Assembly (NCBI GenBank): GCA_964563135.1
Contig: CAZLWV010000014.1
Location: forward strand, 1-64,000
Length of the DNA: 64,000 bases
Origin: JAAYAY01 sp964563135
GTDB lineage: Bacteria > Planctomycetota > Planctomycetia > Pirellulales > Thermoguttaceae
Direction of reading: 5' to 3'
Part shown: piece after piece, positions 54,878-64,000 of the stretch
Numbering within the stretch: the stretch's first letter is position 1
Layout: each line of letters opens with the position of its first letter
The notes under the pieces: model-generated
The model's input: only the letters and a program-made list of their open reading frames with translations
What the model was told of the DNA's origin: nothing
Databases searched by the model: none
Position numbers and translations under genes: made by a program

Positions 54878-55315
54878 CTACTTCTCCAGCCTCTTGGCCG
54901 CCTTCTTGACCAGCGCCGATGCCTGCTTCGCGTCCCCTTCGTCATCAAACCCCATGATCGCCGAGAATTGCTCGCCGATCACCTGGGCCACCAGGAATGT
55001 GATGTTGATGCCCGCCTCCCCAACAGCTTGGGCGATGGCGTGCCCCAGTCCGGGCTTGTTGTCCCCCTGCACCACGATCGCCGCAATGCCGGCCGCCTTC
55101 AGCCCGGCCTTGCCCGCCGCCGCCATCGACTTCTTGCCCGAGACGGGGCAGACCTCGATAATGGCCGTGTCGCCGGCACCGTGGTAGTGGTAGCCCATCA
55201 CGACCTGCAGATCGGCCCCCGCTTCCGCCAACGGGGCGAGCACCCCGCTCAGCACTGCTGGCTTGTTCGCGACCTGAGTCCGCCACAAAGTGACCTTCTT
55301 GATGGAAACAGCCAT
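54878..55315 (-). CDS. Double-ACT-domain protein
   Basis: A 145-residue protein with two ACT-like halves: NKPAVLSGVLAPLAEAGADL with VVMGYHYHG, and DNKPGLGHAIAQAVGEAGIN with ITFLVAQVIGEQ. ACT domains bind amino acids or similar small ligands and control attached or partner proteins. No catalytic domain is present. The start at 55315 is the ATG after which the ACT similarity begins; TCAAGCGAGGTGTGCC gives AGGTG as ribosome-binding site. It lies immediately before the peroxiredoxin-kinase gene, with eight bases between, suggesting that the two act together. Confidence 0.75.
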   Translation of the reverse strand: MAVSIKKVTLWRTQVANKPAVLSGVLAPLAEAGADLQVVMGYHYHGAGDTAIIEVCPVSGKKSMAAAGKAGLKAAGIAAIVVQGDNKPGLGHAIAQAVGEAGINITFLVAQVIGEQFSAIMGFDDEGDAKQASALVKKAAKRLEK

Positions 55316-55589
55316 GGCACACCTCGCTTGACTGGAGTTGGTGAGGATATTGTCAACACGAACCGACTCGTAACGGAACGGACGTATCGCAAAAGCCTTT
55401 GGCCGAGACGATCCCCAGGGGCCGCGCTCCTGCTCCCACCCGCCTGCCGCGGTCGGTCGTGCCGCATCCTGATCCCTGCAGCAGGGATCGATGGACCGAC
55501 CAATTACGATCATCCCGGCGGAAAGGCTTCCGCTATTCTCCCGGACGCCGGCTGCGCTGGCCCAAAGGGCGCCGTCAGGATAGAGCGAT

Positions 55590-55800
55590 CATGCGTCGAA
55601 AGTCAAGTACTTGCCGATGCTCTGCCTTCGGAGGAACAGGGACCGCGGCATATGCAGAACTTCATCGATTGCGTCCGCAGCCGGAAACGGGAAGACCTTC
55701 ACGCCGAGATCCTCGAAGGGCATCCGTCCGCCCTGCTGGTCCACCTGGGCAATATCTCCTACCGGCTTGGCGAAGATCTGCCCTTCAACCGGCTGGCGCA
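55590..55800 (+). pseudogene. C-terminal fragment of a Gfo/Idh/MocA oxidoreductase
   Basis: QNFIDCVRSRKREDLHAEIL, EGHPSALLVHLGNISYRLGE, DLPFNRLA is the typical C-terminal signature of planctomycete Gfo/Idh/MocA-family dehydrogenases. The NAD-binding N-terminal half is absent and the frame runs on without the expected ending. This is a remnant. Confidence 0.75.
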
Positions 55801-55820
55801 GGCCCGTGATCCACAAGACT

Positions 55821-55916
55821 CTGCCCATCGCCCAGGCGGAAGCGGCCCACGCGATCCTCCAGCGCCGGGACAACATCGGCAAAGTCGTGCTGGCGGTCAA
55901 GAGGAATGGACTATGA
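55821..55916 (+). pseudogene. C-terminal fragment of an MDR/quinone oxidoreductase
   Basis: LPIAQAEAAHAILQRRDNIG followed by KVVLAV matches the last segment of medium-chain zinc-independent quinone oxidoreductases. It lies in a different frame from the Gfo/Idh fragment 20 bases upstream, and ends with a stop at 55914-55916. The rest of the gene is missing. Confidence 0.65.
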
Positions 55917-56182
55917 CCAGTCGCCTGGCCGATTCGTCGAACCTCCAAGTCGTTCGTCCCTGACGGGCCGCCGTTTGCGGTTTTCCGGTCGACGAAGAAC
56001 CGGTCTGGCGGTGGACGCGGTCTGCCGGTGATGTCTGCTCCATGCTGCGCAGCCATCGCCGTCTCCAGCATGGTCATCGATGTACCATAATGGGTGGTGT
56101 TATCTCTTCGCCAGGCCCGAAACAAACGGCCGGTGCAGGGGTTCCATCACCAGTGTGGCTCTTCTCGGCGGTGGAGGCAGTC

Positions 56183-59100
56183 ATGGATAGCACAGTTTCT
56201 CGAGCAGACTCTCCTCCGAGAGGCCTGGTCGTTCTTGGCTTTGCGCTCGTTCTTGCCTGCCTGCCCGGCAAGACCATGGCCCAGGGGCCCCTCCCCGCCT
56301 ACGAGAAGAAGGCCAGTTGGGCGGAAACCCTGGTTGCCTGGCGCGAGCAGACAGTCCAGCGACCAGACTTGTTTTCACCCCCACGTACTTTCGGGCCCGC
56401 AAACATTGCCCGTTTCCGGTCTCCTCCCCATCCGCTCGTCGCCCTTTGGCAGCGCCTGCAGCAGGATTTTCCCCTGGAATGCGACTGGATGCTACAGGAC
56501 CTGGCTGCCTGCGGCTACCCCTCAAGCAACCCAACGCGGCCCGATCACTACCCCCTCCGCTGGCTCGGTCCCGCGGCCGACGCCGATCTGGAGAAGTCGC
56601 TCACTGTTCGCGTCGTTGAGGAATTGGGTGCCCGGGGCGAGAAGACCCGGTCCGAACTGGACCGCCTCGTCCAGACCGGCACCCCCTCGCATACCCGGCC
56701 CTGGCTGGAACTCTACGCCGCCGCCTGCCGCATGCGCCGCGAAGAACGCCTGCGCTCGCTGGCCGCAAAATGCCCGGCCTTCATCTTCACAAAACACTTC
56801 AACATGGGCGGCTCGCATTACACCTTCACCGAGGGGCTCTCCGACGCCCAGTCGGAACGTCACTTCGATCCCGGCTCTGCCCTGTGCCTGCTGGAGCTGA
56901 CCGATAATGGACCCGTCGTGCGGCCCCTGCTGGAGGACCCGACCGGCGTCATCCGCGATCCGGATGTGTCCTGCGATGGCAATCGCGTCCTGTTCGCCTG
57001 GAAGAAGTCCGACCGGCTCGACGACTACCACCTCCACGACCTCGATCTGGCATCGGGCAACGTGCGCCAACTGACCTTCGGCCTCGGCTTTGCCGACTAC
57101 GAAGGCGTCTACGTTCCGGGGGGCGACATCCTCTTCAATTCCACCCGCTGCGTGCAGGCCGTTGACTGCTTCTTCACCGAGGTGAGCAACCTCTATACCT
57201 GCGACACCGAGGGCCGATTCCTGCGCCGCCTGGCGTTCGACCAGGTCCACACCAATTACCCCACCCTGACCGATGACGGACGGGCGATCTACACCCGCTG
57301 GGAATACAACGACCGCGGCCAGATCTACACGCAGGCCCTCTTTCAAATGAACCCCGACGGTACCAGCCAGACCGAGTACTATGGCAACAACTCGTACTTC
57401 CCCACGGCGATCCTCCATGCCCGTCAGATCCCCAGTACCCAGAAAGTGCTGGCGGTTGCGGCCGGGCACCATAATCCCCAAATGGGCAAGCTGATCGTGC
57501 TCGACCCGGCCCAGGGCCGGCAGGAGAACCAGGGCGCCCAGCTTGTCGCGCCCGTTCGCCCAACTCCCGCCGTCAAAGTCGATGCCTATGGCCAGTTGGG
57601 CGACCTCTGGCAGTACCCCTGCCCGCTCAGCGATACCGAATTCCTGGTCGGTTACGCTCCGTGGGGACGGGCGTCGAATCCGCTGCTGTTTGGCGTCTAT
57701 TTCATGACAATCGACGGTCGCAGGGAACTCTTGGCCAGTGATCCGGTCGTCTCCTGCAACCAGCCCGTGCCGCTCCGGCGACCGGTCCCCCGCCGCCGGC
57801 CTGCAGCCACCAACTACGCCCGCGACACCGGCACGTTCTACCTGCAGGACGTTTACGCCGGCCCCGGCCTGGACGGTATTCCGCGCGGCACCGCGAAGAA
57901 GCTCCGCGTGATCGGCCTCAGTTTCCGCGCCACCGTCGTCGGCGGCAACCACAACCGCGGCGAGGCGGGAGCGGCTTTCGTTGCCACTCCGATCGCCGTG
58001 GCTCAGGGGAGCTGGCAGGCAAAAGCCATCCTGGGTGAAACGCCGGTCTCGGCCGATGGGTCGGCCTTCTTCACCGCGCCGGCCCGCACGCCCCTCTATT
58101 TCCAGGCCATCGACGAGAAGGGGCACGTCATCCAGACGATGCGGAGCTGGACCACCCTCCAGCCGGGTGAAAACGCCTCCTGCGTCGGCTGCCACGAACA
58201 CAAGAACGCCAGCCCGTTGCCCCGCCGCGCCAGCCAGGCCCTCACCCGCGGCCCGCGGCCGCTCGAGCCGTTCTACGGCCCGCCCCGCGGCTTCAGCTTC
58301 GCCCGCGAAATCCAGCCCATCCTCGACCGCCACTGCACCCGCTGCCACAACGACCGGAACGATCTGCCCTGGCTCGCCGGCACACGATCCCCAAGTAGCC
58401 GATCGGCGGCGGAGGAGGATAGCCGGCCTGCCTTCAGCCTTCTTGCCACCGGCACCACCGATTGGGTCGCCCGCCGCCGCTTCAGCGACGGCTACCTGGC
58501 CCTGACCGGCGCGGTTCGCAGCTATGATCGGTCCCTGGAAGGCACCTCCCGATCCCTGGTCAACTGGATCTCCCCCCAGTCCGGCCCGCCGATGCGCCAG
58601 CCCTATTCTGCCGGAGCCGCCACCAGCAACCTGATCACGCTCCTCGAAGAAGGACACGAGGGGGTGGCCCTCAACCAGGAGGAAATGGAGAAGCTTGCCT
58701 GCTGGATCGACCTGGTGGTGCCCTACTGCGGCGACTACCACGAGGCCAATGTCTGGTCGCCTGTCGAGAGGGCTCGCTACGACGGTTTCCTCGCCAAGCG
58801 GAAGAAGATGGAGGCCATCGAGAAACGCAACATCGAGGAGCTGCTGGCCAGCCAGCAAACGCTCCAAATCGGCCAGGATCCCGAGGACAAGCCTCTTCGT
58901 GCAGCCGCACTCACCGTCGAAGTCCTCTCGGCCGGCGCTAGTTTTTTGCTCCAGCGGCAGGCCTCGGCGAACCCGAGTTCACCCCTGGTTGTCGACCTGC
59001 CCCGGCCGCTCCGGGCAGGCGACCGCATCTGCGCCCGCGGCGCCCGTCACCTGGCCGTCAGCTTCGACCCCAACCTGGGCGAACGCCTGATCTACCTTCC

Positions 59101-59743
59101 CGGCAAGCGACTGGAATGGACCGTCCCGGCCGAGGCCGACCCGGCCCAGCCCGGCAAATCGCCTTACCCTCCTTCAACCTTCCGGCCCGAGCACCCGCAG
59201 CTCACATTCCGCCCTGTGGCGTTGGCCGAGCTCGACGCCTACCGCAACCTCGCGGCCAACCCCTACGACCTCCGCGACTCGGCCGCCGTCTTCCCCCATG
59301 CGGCTGCCGGCAGCCAGTGCCGCAACGACCCGGTCTTCGCCCCAAGAAACGCCATTGACACTGAGCGCCGCAGCGAAGGCCACGGCCCTTGGCCATACCA
59401 GTCGTGGGGCCCGGAGAAGGACGGCGACGCCTGGTGGCAGGTCGACTTCGGTCGGCAAGTGGAGATCGACAAGGTCGTCATCACCCTGCGGGCCGACTTC
59501 CCCCACGACAGCCACTGGCGCGGGGCCACCCTCGTCTTTTCCGACGACCACCGGCGCACCATCCAGCTCGAAAAGAAGTCCGGGCCGCAAACCTTCACCT
59601 TCGAAGCCCGCCGCACCTCATCTCTCCGCCTTGCCGACCTTGTCCAGCCCGACCCGCCCGGCTGGGCCGCCCTCACCGAACTGGAAGCCTGGGGCCGCGA
59701 CCCCATCCCCGTCGCCGAGGAACTGTCGGCGTCGGCGCCGTGA
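56183..59743 (+). CDS. HzsA-related protein with CxxCH motifs and F5/8 type C tail (paralogue 2)
   Basis: An 1186-residue secreted protein, larger than the other copy. Signal peptide: GLVVLGFALVLACLPGKTMA. A TolB-like beta-propeller region lies in the middle (VYVPGGDILFNSTRC, AIYTRWEYNDRGQIY). CVGCH at about 670 and CTRCH at about 718 are c-type haem attachment sites; the CDRCH third motif of the first copy is not seen. About residues 1055-1165 form an F5/8 type C (discoidin) domain (WWQVDFGRQVEIDKVVI), which often binds carbohydrates. The start at 56183 follows GGTGGAGGC. It may link electron transfer to glycan surfaces; function remains inferred. Confidence 0.75.
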   Translation: MDSTVSRADSPPRGLVVLGFALVLACLPGKTMAQGPLPAYEKKASWAETLVAWREQTVQRPDLFSPPRTFGPANIARFRSPPHPLVALWQRLQQDFPLECDWMLQDLAACGYPSSNPTRPDHYPLRWLGPAADADLEKSLTVRVVEELGARGEKTRSELDRLVQTGTPSHTRPWLELYAAACRMRREERLRSLAAKCPAFIFTKHFNMGGSHYTFTEGLSDAQSERHFDPGSALCLLELTDNGPVVRPLLEDPTGVIRDPDVSCDGNRVLFAWKKSDRLDDYHLHDLDLASGNVRQLTFGLGFADYEGVYVPGGDILFNSTRCVQAVDCFFTEVSNLYTCDTEGRFLRRLAFDQVHTNYPTLTDDGRAIYTRWEYNDRGQIYTQALFQMNPDGTSQTEYYGNNSYFPTAILHARQIPSTQKVLAVAAGHHNPQMGKLIVLDPAQGRQENQGAQLVAPVRPTPAVKVDAYGQLGDLWQYPCPLSDTEFLVGYAPWGRASNPLLFGVYFMTIDGRRELLASDPVVSCNQPVPLRRPVPRRRPAATNYARDTGTFYLQDVYAGPGLDGIPRGTAKKLRVIGLSFRATVVGGNHNRGEAGAAFVATPIAVAQGSWQAKAILGETPVSADGSAFFTAPARTPLYFQAIDEKGHVIQTMRSWTTLQPGENASCVGCHEHKNASPLPRRASQALTRGPRPLEPFYGPPRGFSFAREIQPILDRHCTRCHNDRNDLPWLAGTRSPSSRSAAEEDSRPAFSLLATGTTDWVARRRFSDGYLALTGAVRSYDRSLEGTSRSLVNWISPQSGPPMRQPYSAGAATSNLITLLEEGHEGVALNQEEMEKLACWIDLVVPYCGDYHEANVWSPVERARYDGFLAKRKKMEAIEKRNIEELLASQQTLQIGQDPEDKPLRAAALTVEVLSAGASFLLQRQASANPSSPLVVDLPRPLRAGDRICARGARHLAVSFDPNLGERLIYLPGKRLEWTVPAEADPAQPGKSPYPPSTFRPEHPQLTFRPVALAELDAYRNLAANPYDLRDSAAVFPHAAAGSQCRNDPVFAPRNAIDTERRSEGHGPWPYQSWGPEKDGDAWWQVDFGRQVEIDKVVITLRADFPHDSHWRGATLVFSDDHRRTIQLEKKSGPQTFTFEARRTSSLRLADLVQPDPPGWAALTELEAWGRDPIPVAEELSASAP

Positions 59744-59932
59744 GGAACGGGGGGGCAACAAGGATTTCGGCCCGGAGGTTGCCTGGACGGCGCCACTTCA
59801 GAACCGTGCCATTGCCAGAAAATTGTTTAACGCCCAGCCGCAGGCGCCGGCTCTTGCGACCCTGCCATACAGAGGAGTCACATCAAAAGCCACGGAATCC
59901 GGGTGCTACGGGGTACTTGTCCTGCCGTCCTG

Positions 59933-62151
59933 TTAGAACTCAAGCTGCGCGACGACTTCCGTGTGGTCTCCCCGTCCCATGGGCGCGGCCCAGGCAGGGC
60001 GGGCCTTGCGCAGCGGTTCGGCCGAAGGAGGAAGCCCGTAGTGCAAGGCCGTGATGCGCAGCTTGATCGTGCCGGGCCTGGTCAGCTCAATCTCCGCCTC
60101 GGTCATCTCGGAGAAATTCAGAGCGAGCCCTTTCAGGGGAGTTTCGACGGGCCGGCCATTGAACGTTACATCGGAGCCAAAGTCCGGATCCACCGCGACG
60201 ATGACGCGATGCTGATTCTCTCCAGGCTTCAGGAGCAGCTTCAGGCGGCGACCATCGTCGACGGCCTCTTCCGCCACGAGCTCGACGGTGGGGGGAACAA
60301 CATCCATTTCGGCCTTCCACGTCACGCAGTGCGGCAGATCTCTCTCCGGCGGGCGCGTGATCGCATGACGCATGGATTCAGGCAGTCGTCCCAGATTGGC
60401 CCTCGCGAAGAGGCGCGCCTCATTGTCATATTGTGCATGTATGACCGAGACCGGCTGCGGCCATTTCTCCGAATAGATCGGAACCACCATCGCGGTTATC
60501 AGCCCCACAACCGTCAGGCTCAAAACCAACAAGAGAAACCGGAAGATCCGTGTATCCGCCGTGATCGTGGGAGCGATCAAGAGCCCGATCAGGGCCAGCG
60601 GAACCGTGTGAGCGAACGAAGGCAGAAAACCGAGCACATCCACCAGTCCCCGAGCAAGCGGCAGCCAGAGCGCACAGGCCGCCAGCAGGAAAGCCAGGTT
60701 GGCCAACTCCCAGCGAAAGCCTCGCCATGAGGCAATAAGCCGGAAGACGCATGCAACGCCCGCCGGCACTGTGAACAAGTAGCTCGCCCCGGGCAAGTAC
60801 CAGGCCGTCAGAATTCCAAACGCCGCCCAATACACGATCATCACCGCGGGCGCGACACTGCCCGAAGCACGTCTTCTGATCAGAGTCCAGACGAGGGCCG
60901 GTGTACCCATCCCTATGCACCACACTGCCACCCATATCGGCTGGGGCCACGACCACCACGGTATCGGCTCTCTCGTCCACGCGATCACCATCCAGGAAGC
61001 GCCGGCCCCCAGAAGGCCCGCCGCAGTCAGCGCCAGCGGCCAGGCAAACAGCCCAAACACGAAACTGCGAACCCACGCTTCCGATTCCCGCCGGCTCGCC
61101 AGTAGCACCCCTACGGCGAGCACGGCGACTCCGATCGCAACCGCCAGATTCCAGCGCTGGGGCCACGACACCGTGAACCAGCCCAGCGTATCGAAGAACA
61201 CCGCGTCCCCCTTCGGCAACTCCTCCAGCCGAACGCCCGACAGGGCCTGGGCCATGGCCAAGAAGTGCTCGCCCTGATGCTGCACGCTGCCCAGGTCGAG
61301 GTTCTCCAGGTTGTCGCACGAACTGTGATAGTGCGCCATCCCGCCGATGAAGGCAAAATTCATACCGGCCACGCCGCGCTCCTTGAACACGGTCAGATCC
61401 GTGTCGTTGGGGAGCATCTCGTAAATCGCCGGAAATAGCGATGTCGAAATCGTTCGCCGGCAGTGCCGCGACATGAGGCGGATCAGGCCGAGGTTGTCCG
61501 GCCCGGTCTCGAACATGAAGCTGGGCCCGCGCGTACCTCTTGCTTCCCAATTCAACACGACACGGATCTTGCTCATCAACGGATGCTCGGCAGCAAAGGC
61601 TCGGGCGCCGCACAAGCCAAGCTCTTCCGCGTCGGTGATCAGGAAGATCAGGTCGTTGCGGGGTGGCGGTGCCTGCGTGAGTATGCGGGCGATCTCCAGA
61701 ATCGAGCACACGCCGCTGGCGTCGTCGGCCACTCCCGGGCCTGCCGGCACCGAGTCGTAATGGGCAACCAGAGCAACGGCATCGGCGCCGTCGGTTCCGC
61801 GCAGAGGAACGACGATGTTCTGGACCTGCTCGGCAACACCACGGTCGTCACGGGCGAACGTGGTTTGCACCTCCGGCTCCAGGCCGAGAGCGCGAAACTC
61901 GGCGATCACCGCGTCTCGCACGCGTGCGTGGTCGAGACTGCCCGTTGGATGGGGCACGCCGGGACGAATAATCTTCTCCAACAGATGGCCGACTCGTCCG
62001 GCAGAGAACTCGTCTCCGGCCGCGTCGGGCCCCTGGCATCGGGCGGCGTGTATCGCAGCAGCGCCAATACCAGCATCAGCAAAAAGGCCGATATGTGCAT
62101 GGCGAACCATAAGTCCGGCCTGCTTTGCCCACCATCCCAGTGCGATTCCAT
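59933..62151 (-). CDS. M28-family membrane peptidase, frameshifted near N-terminus
   Basis: The protein should have about 739 residues. The ATG at 62151 (GAGGTGGATAG upstream) begins a frame with a transmembrane helix (FAMHISAFLLMLVLALL). After RYTPPDARGP the homology continues in the -1 frame with AAGDEFSAGRVGHLLEKI. The M28 zinc motifs follow: VALVAHYDSVPAGPGVADDA, ITDAEELG, and a DTDLTVF segment. The C-terminal half has about eight transmembrane helices (WNLAVAIGVAVLAVGVLL onward) and a beta domain. The frame change lies at 62026-62034, where GGGGCCCG occurs. Either one base was lost in assembly or sequencing, or the ribosome shifts -1 there. M28 enzymes cut peptides with two zinc ions. 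Confidence 0.8.
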
Positions 62152-62327
62152 CTATCCACCTCAAAGCTGTTTCCCCCAGCACACCACCCCGCTGCTCGTC
62201 GAGCCATTTCCCGGAAACGACCGAATCTGCACTACCGCCGCACGATCGAGCTGGAAAAAGAAGGTCGGACCAAATGACAGGACCAGGCCTCCTGTGGCTG
62301 TCCTGGGGCTGAAGCGGCCTTCTGCAC

Positions 62328-64000
62328 TCAACGGCCCGGCAGCGTGCCTCGATACTCGTCCTTGTAGAGGCCGATCTTTTCCATGGGGATCGTCTCAAAC
62401 GACGGCAGCGCCTGCCGGAGCCACGTCTGCCAATGCGAAATAGCGTCCTGCATTGTCCGCTTGCCGACGCCCGGATCGATGGGCTTGTCCCCGGTTCCCG
62501 AAAGATTCGTGAATCCCTTCACCTCGGTTCCCTTGGCGGTTCCGCTCGTGCTCACCGCCAGGTTGTCGGCCATCTCGAACTTGTCGAGCAGCTTTTTCAC
62601 GTTGCCGTCAAAACTGCAAACCTCTTTGCTGCAGTCCACAAACACGTTCCGCAAAATCGGGTTGCCCAGGGGCTCGCGAGGGTTTTCAGTCATGATCGCC
62701 GCCAGGCGTGGATACCTGGTGCTCCACGGTGGCTGCATGTAGTTCAGCCGCTGGGCCTTCTTTTCCAGGCTCCAGCTCTCATCGGCCGGATCGTTCCACT
62801 GCTTCCAGGTCATGCCGCGCGAGTCGATATGCAAACCGATGGGACAATCGATCACCAGGTTGTTCACCACGGGATTGTCGCGCCCGCCTCCGATCATGAT
62901 CGCCCGCCCCGCACGGTAGAACACGTTGCCCTCGAGCGTGTCGCCGCAGTCGCAGTCGTCCAGGTAGATTCCCATCGTATTGACGTGTTCGGCGTTGCCG
63001 CTGCCGAGGTCGTGAATGAAGTTGTTCCGCAGAACATTGCCGCGACTCGTCCAGTCCCGGCCGGAGTAGAATGCGCCGGCGTCGCCGGTTTCCATCACCA
63101 CGCGATAGACTTCGTTCCGTTCAAACAGATGCTCGTTGCCGCCGTACAACACCGCATTGTGCGGCGCATCGTGGATGCAGTTGTTGCATGCCGCTTGCCC
63201 GCAGTCATTGGCCCCGATCCCGGGCGCGTAGGTGCGCTTAAAGATGCCGAAATGGTGGATGTGATTGTTCTCGGCAAGGTTCCCCGCCGGCGTCAGCGAC
63301 TTCCGGTCCCCGCCGCTCAGCGAGATGCCGCCGCTGCCGATGTTGTACACATCGCAAGAGCGCACCGTGCTGGCCGAGCCATGCAAAGAAATCCCGCTTC
63401 CGGCCAGGTTGGCGATGGTGCAGCCCGCCAGCTCGAAGTGGTCCACGTTGCGAGCCACGATTCCGTCGCCGTGGCCGTACTCGAAATCAAGGCCCGCCAG
63501 CTTCACATGCTGCGTGCCATTTGCCATGACCAGGGGCTCGCTCAAGGTCGCCAGGACGATCTCCGCACCGCCCAGTTCTTCCTTCGGGTAGAAGTAGAGC
63601 CGTTTGCGCGGGCGATCCAGATACCACTCGCCTGGACTATCCAATTCCTCCAGGGCGTTCATGGCGAAGAACCGGCGAGTCTTGGCCCCCCACGTGCCGG
63701 CGTTGATGCCGTAGGAGTGCGGCGCGGCCAGCGTCAGGATCTTCTTCTCCCGGTCGTAGGAAGCCACGCGAATCACCTCGTCGCTCCAGTCGTGGGTCCA
63801 GTATCCAAACAGCCACACGCCCTCCGCCAGGTTCCAGCCCGTCGGCCGCGAGTCGTCAAAACGGAAAGAACCCGGGTGCAGCACTCGCAACGCCGGATCG
63901 GTGGCCTCCGGCTGGGGAAGCCCGGTATCGACGGCCTCGGAGAAACCCGCCCACCCGCCCTCGGTCGCGGTAACGTTGGGCCACCGTGCAAGGGTCATCG
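62328..64000 (-). CDS. Parallel beta-helix repeat protein (5' end beyond window)
   Basis: The gene runs off the right window edge; the true start is probably outside, since the similarity to planctomycete right-handed beta-helix proteins is already in progress at ARWPNVTATEGGWAGF. Beta-helix repeats are clear: HVKLAGLDFEYGHGDGIVAR, HFELAGCTIANLAGSGISLH, SCDVYNIGSGGISLSGG and NPVVNNLVIDCPIGLHIDS. These folds belong to polysaccharide lyases and similar enzymes. It probably acts outside the cell on plant or algal polysaccharide, but no catalytic residues could be identified. Confidence 0.75.
   Translation of the reverse strand, partial: MTLARWPNVTATEGGWAGFSEAVDTGLPQPEATDPALRVLHPGSFRFDDSRPTGWNLAEGVWLFGYWTHDWSDEVIRVASYDREKKILTLAAPHSYGINAGTWGAKTRRFFAMNALEELDSPGEWYLDRPRKRLYFYPKEELGGAEIVLATLSEPLVMANGTQHVKLAGLDFEYGHGDGIVARNVDHFELAGCTIANLAGSGISLHGSASTVRSCDVYNIGSGGISLSGGDRKSLTPAGNLAENNHIHHFGIFKRTYAPGIGANDCGQAACNNCIHDAPHNAVLYGGNEHLFERNEVYRVVMETGDAGAFYSGRDWTSRGNVLRNNFIHDLGSGNAEHVNTMGIYLDDCDCGDTLEGNVFYRAGRAIMIGGGRDNPVVNNLVIDCPIGLHIDSRGMTWKQWNDPADESWSLEKKAQRLNYMQPPWSTRYPRLAAIMTENPREPLGNPILRNVFVDCSKEVCSFDGNVKKLLDKFEMADNLAVSTSGTAKGTEVKGFTNLSGTGDKPIDPGVGKRTMQDAISHWQTWLRQALPSFETIPMEKIGLYKDEYRGTLPGR

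Larger units (their letters stand above)
55316..56182. other. 867-bp spacer with gene remnants
   Basis: It separates the ACT gene and the second HzsA-related gene. It holds two decayed gene ends (separate entries). The rest has no recognisable coding content and presumably carries the promoters for both neighbours. Confidence 0.5.

Noticed and set aside
56522..58867. 781-codon minus-strand open frame
   Set aside because: It is antisense to the second HzsA-related gene; its composition reflects the opposite strand's codon bias.
1..64000. tRNA, rRNA, CRISPR arrays and insertion sequences
   Set aside because: None could be recognised by eye: no TTCGAATC-type tRNA arms, rRNA motifs, regular repeat arrays, or transposase genes with inverted ends.

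Overview
The window reads as chromosomal DNA of a planctomycete, most likely Pirellulales-like, taken from a metagenomic or draft scaffold. Support comes from the gene content: a short DnaA without an obvious domain I, HzsA-related cytochrome-like proteins, DUF1080 and DUF4838 proteins, a LEPR-XLL-type leader on an RTX protein, FloA, many secreted enzymes, and high GC throughout. This assignment is inference from gene families; no rRNA, tRNA or CRISPR array was seen.

Layout. Positions 1-4193 carry two secreted carbohydrate-active enzymes, a DUF4091 type interrupted by a run of Ns and a GH42-like type. A shortened MnmE-like GTPase, a secreted TPR protein and FxsA follow. Positions 9148-15098 hold the replication cluster dnaA, a candidate oriC spacer, dnaN, dciA (DUF721) and gyrB. 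The gyrB 3' end is mis-assembled: a foreign segment and ten Ns separate the true C-terminal codons from the rest. Positions 15510-25573 are secreted degradative genes: DUF4838, a DUF4038 apiosidase-like protein, a serine hydrolase fused to DUF1080, an HzsA-related protein and an esterase.

Positions 25924-31919 look accessory. They hold a porin, a decayed HerA fragment, an intact HerA/DUF853 ATPase, a 56-bp near-perfect palindrome overlapping a promoter, an internally deleted P-loop ATPase, and an intact AAA-winged-helix ATPase whose start overlaps the deleted gene's stop. Positions 32145-43476 are housekeeping and cell-envelope genes: coaX, a membrane-anchored secreted protein, floA, a dynamin-like GTPase, an HNH endonuclease, a long coiled-coil protein, and an RTX protein with a HEFGH zinc-protease motif. 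Positions 43976-50607 hold an HlyD-like/toroid-fold gene pair, two glycosyltransferases and ribD.

Positions 50783-64000 carry an MBL hydrolase, a small flagellar-rod-like protein, an EEP-family hydrolase, and a two-gene unit of a double-ACT protein and a peroxiredoxin fused to a Hanks-type kinase. Decayed oxidoreductase ends, a second HzsA-related protein, a frameshifted M28 peptidase and a parallel beta-helix protein cut by the window edge follow.

The most unusual points are the peroxiredoxin-kinase fusion downstream of the ACT gene, the palindrome-controlled two-ATPase operon, the paired HzsA-related proteins, the C-terminally shortened MnmE paralogue, and a formal -1 slippery heptamer exactly where the M28 gene changes frame.
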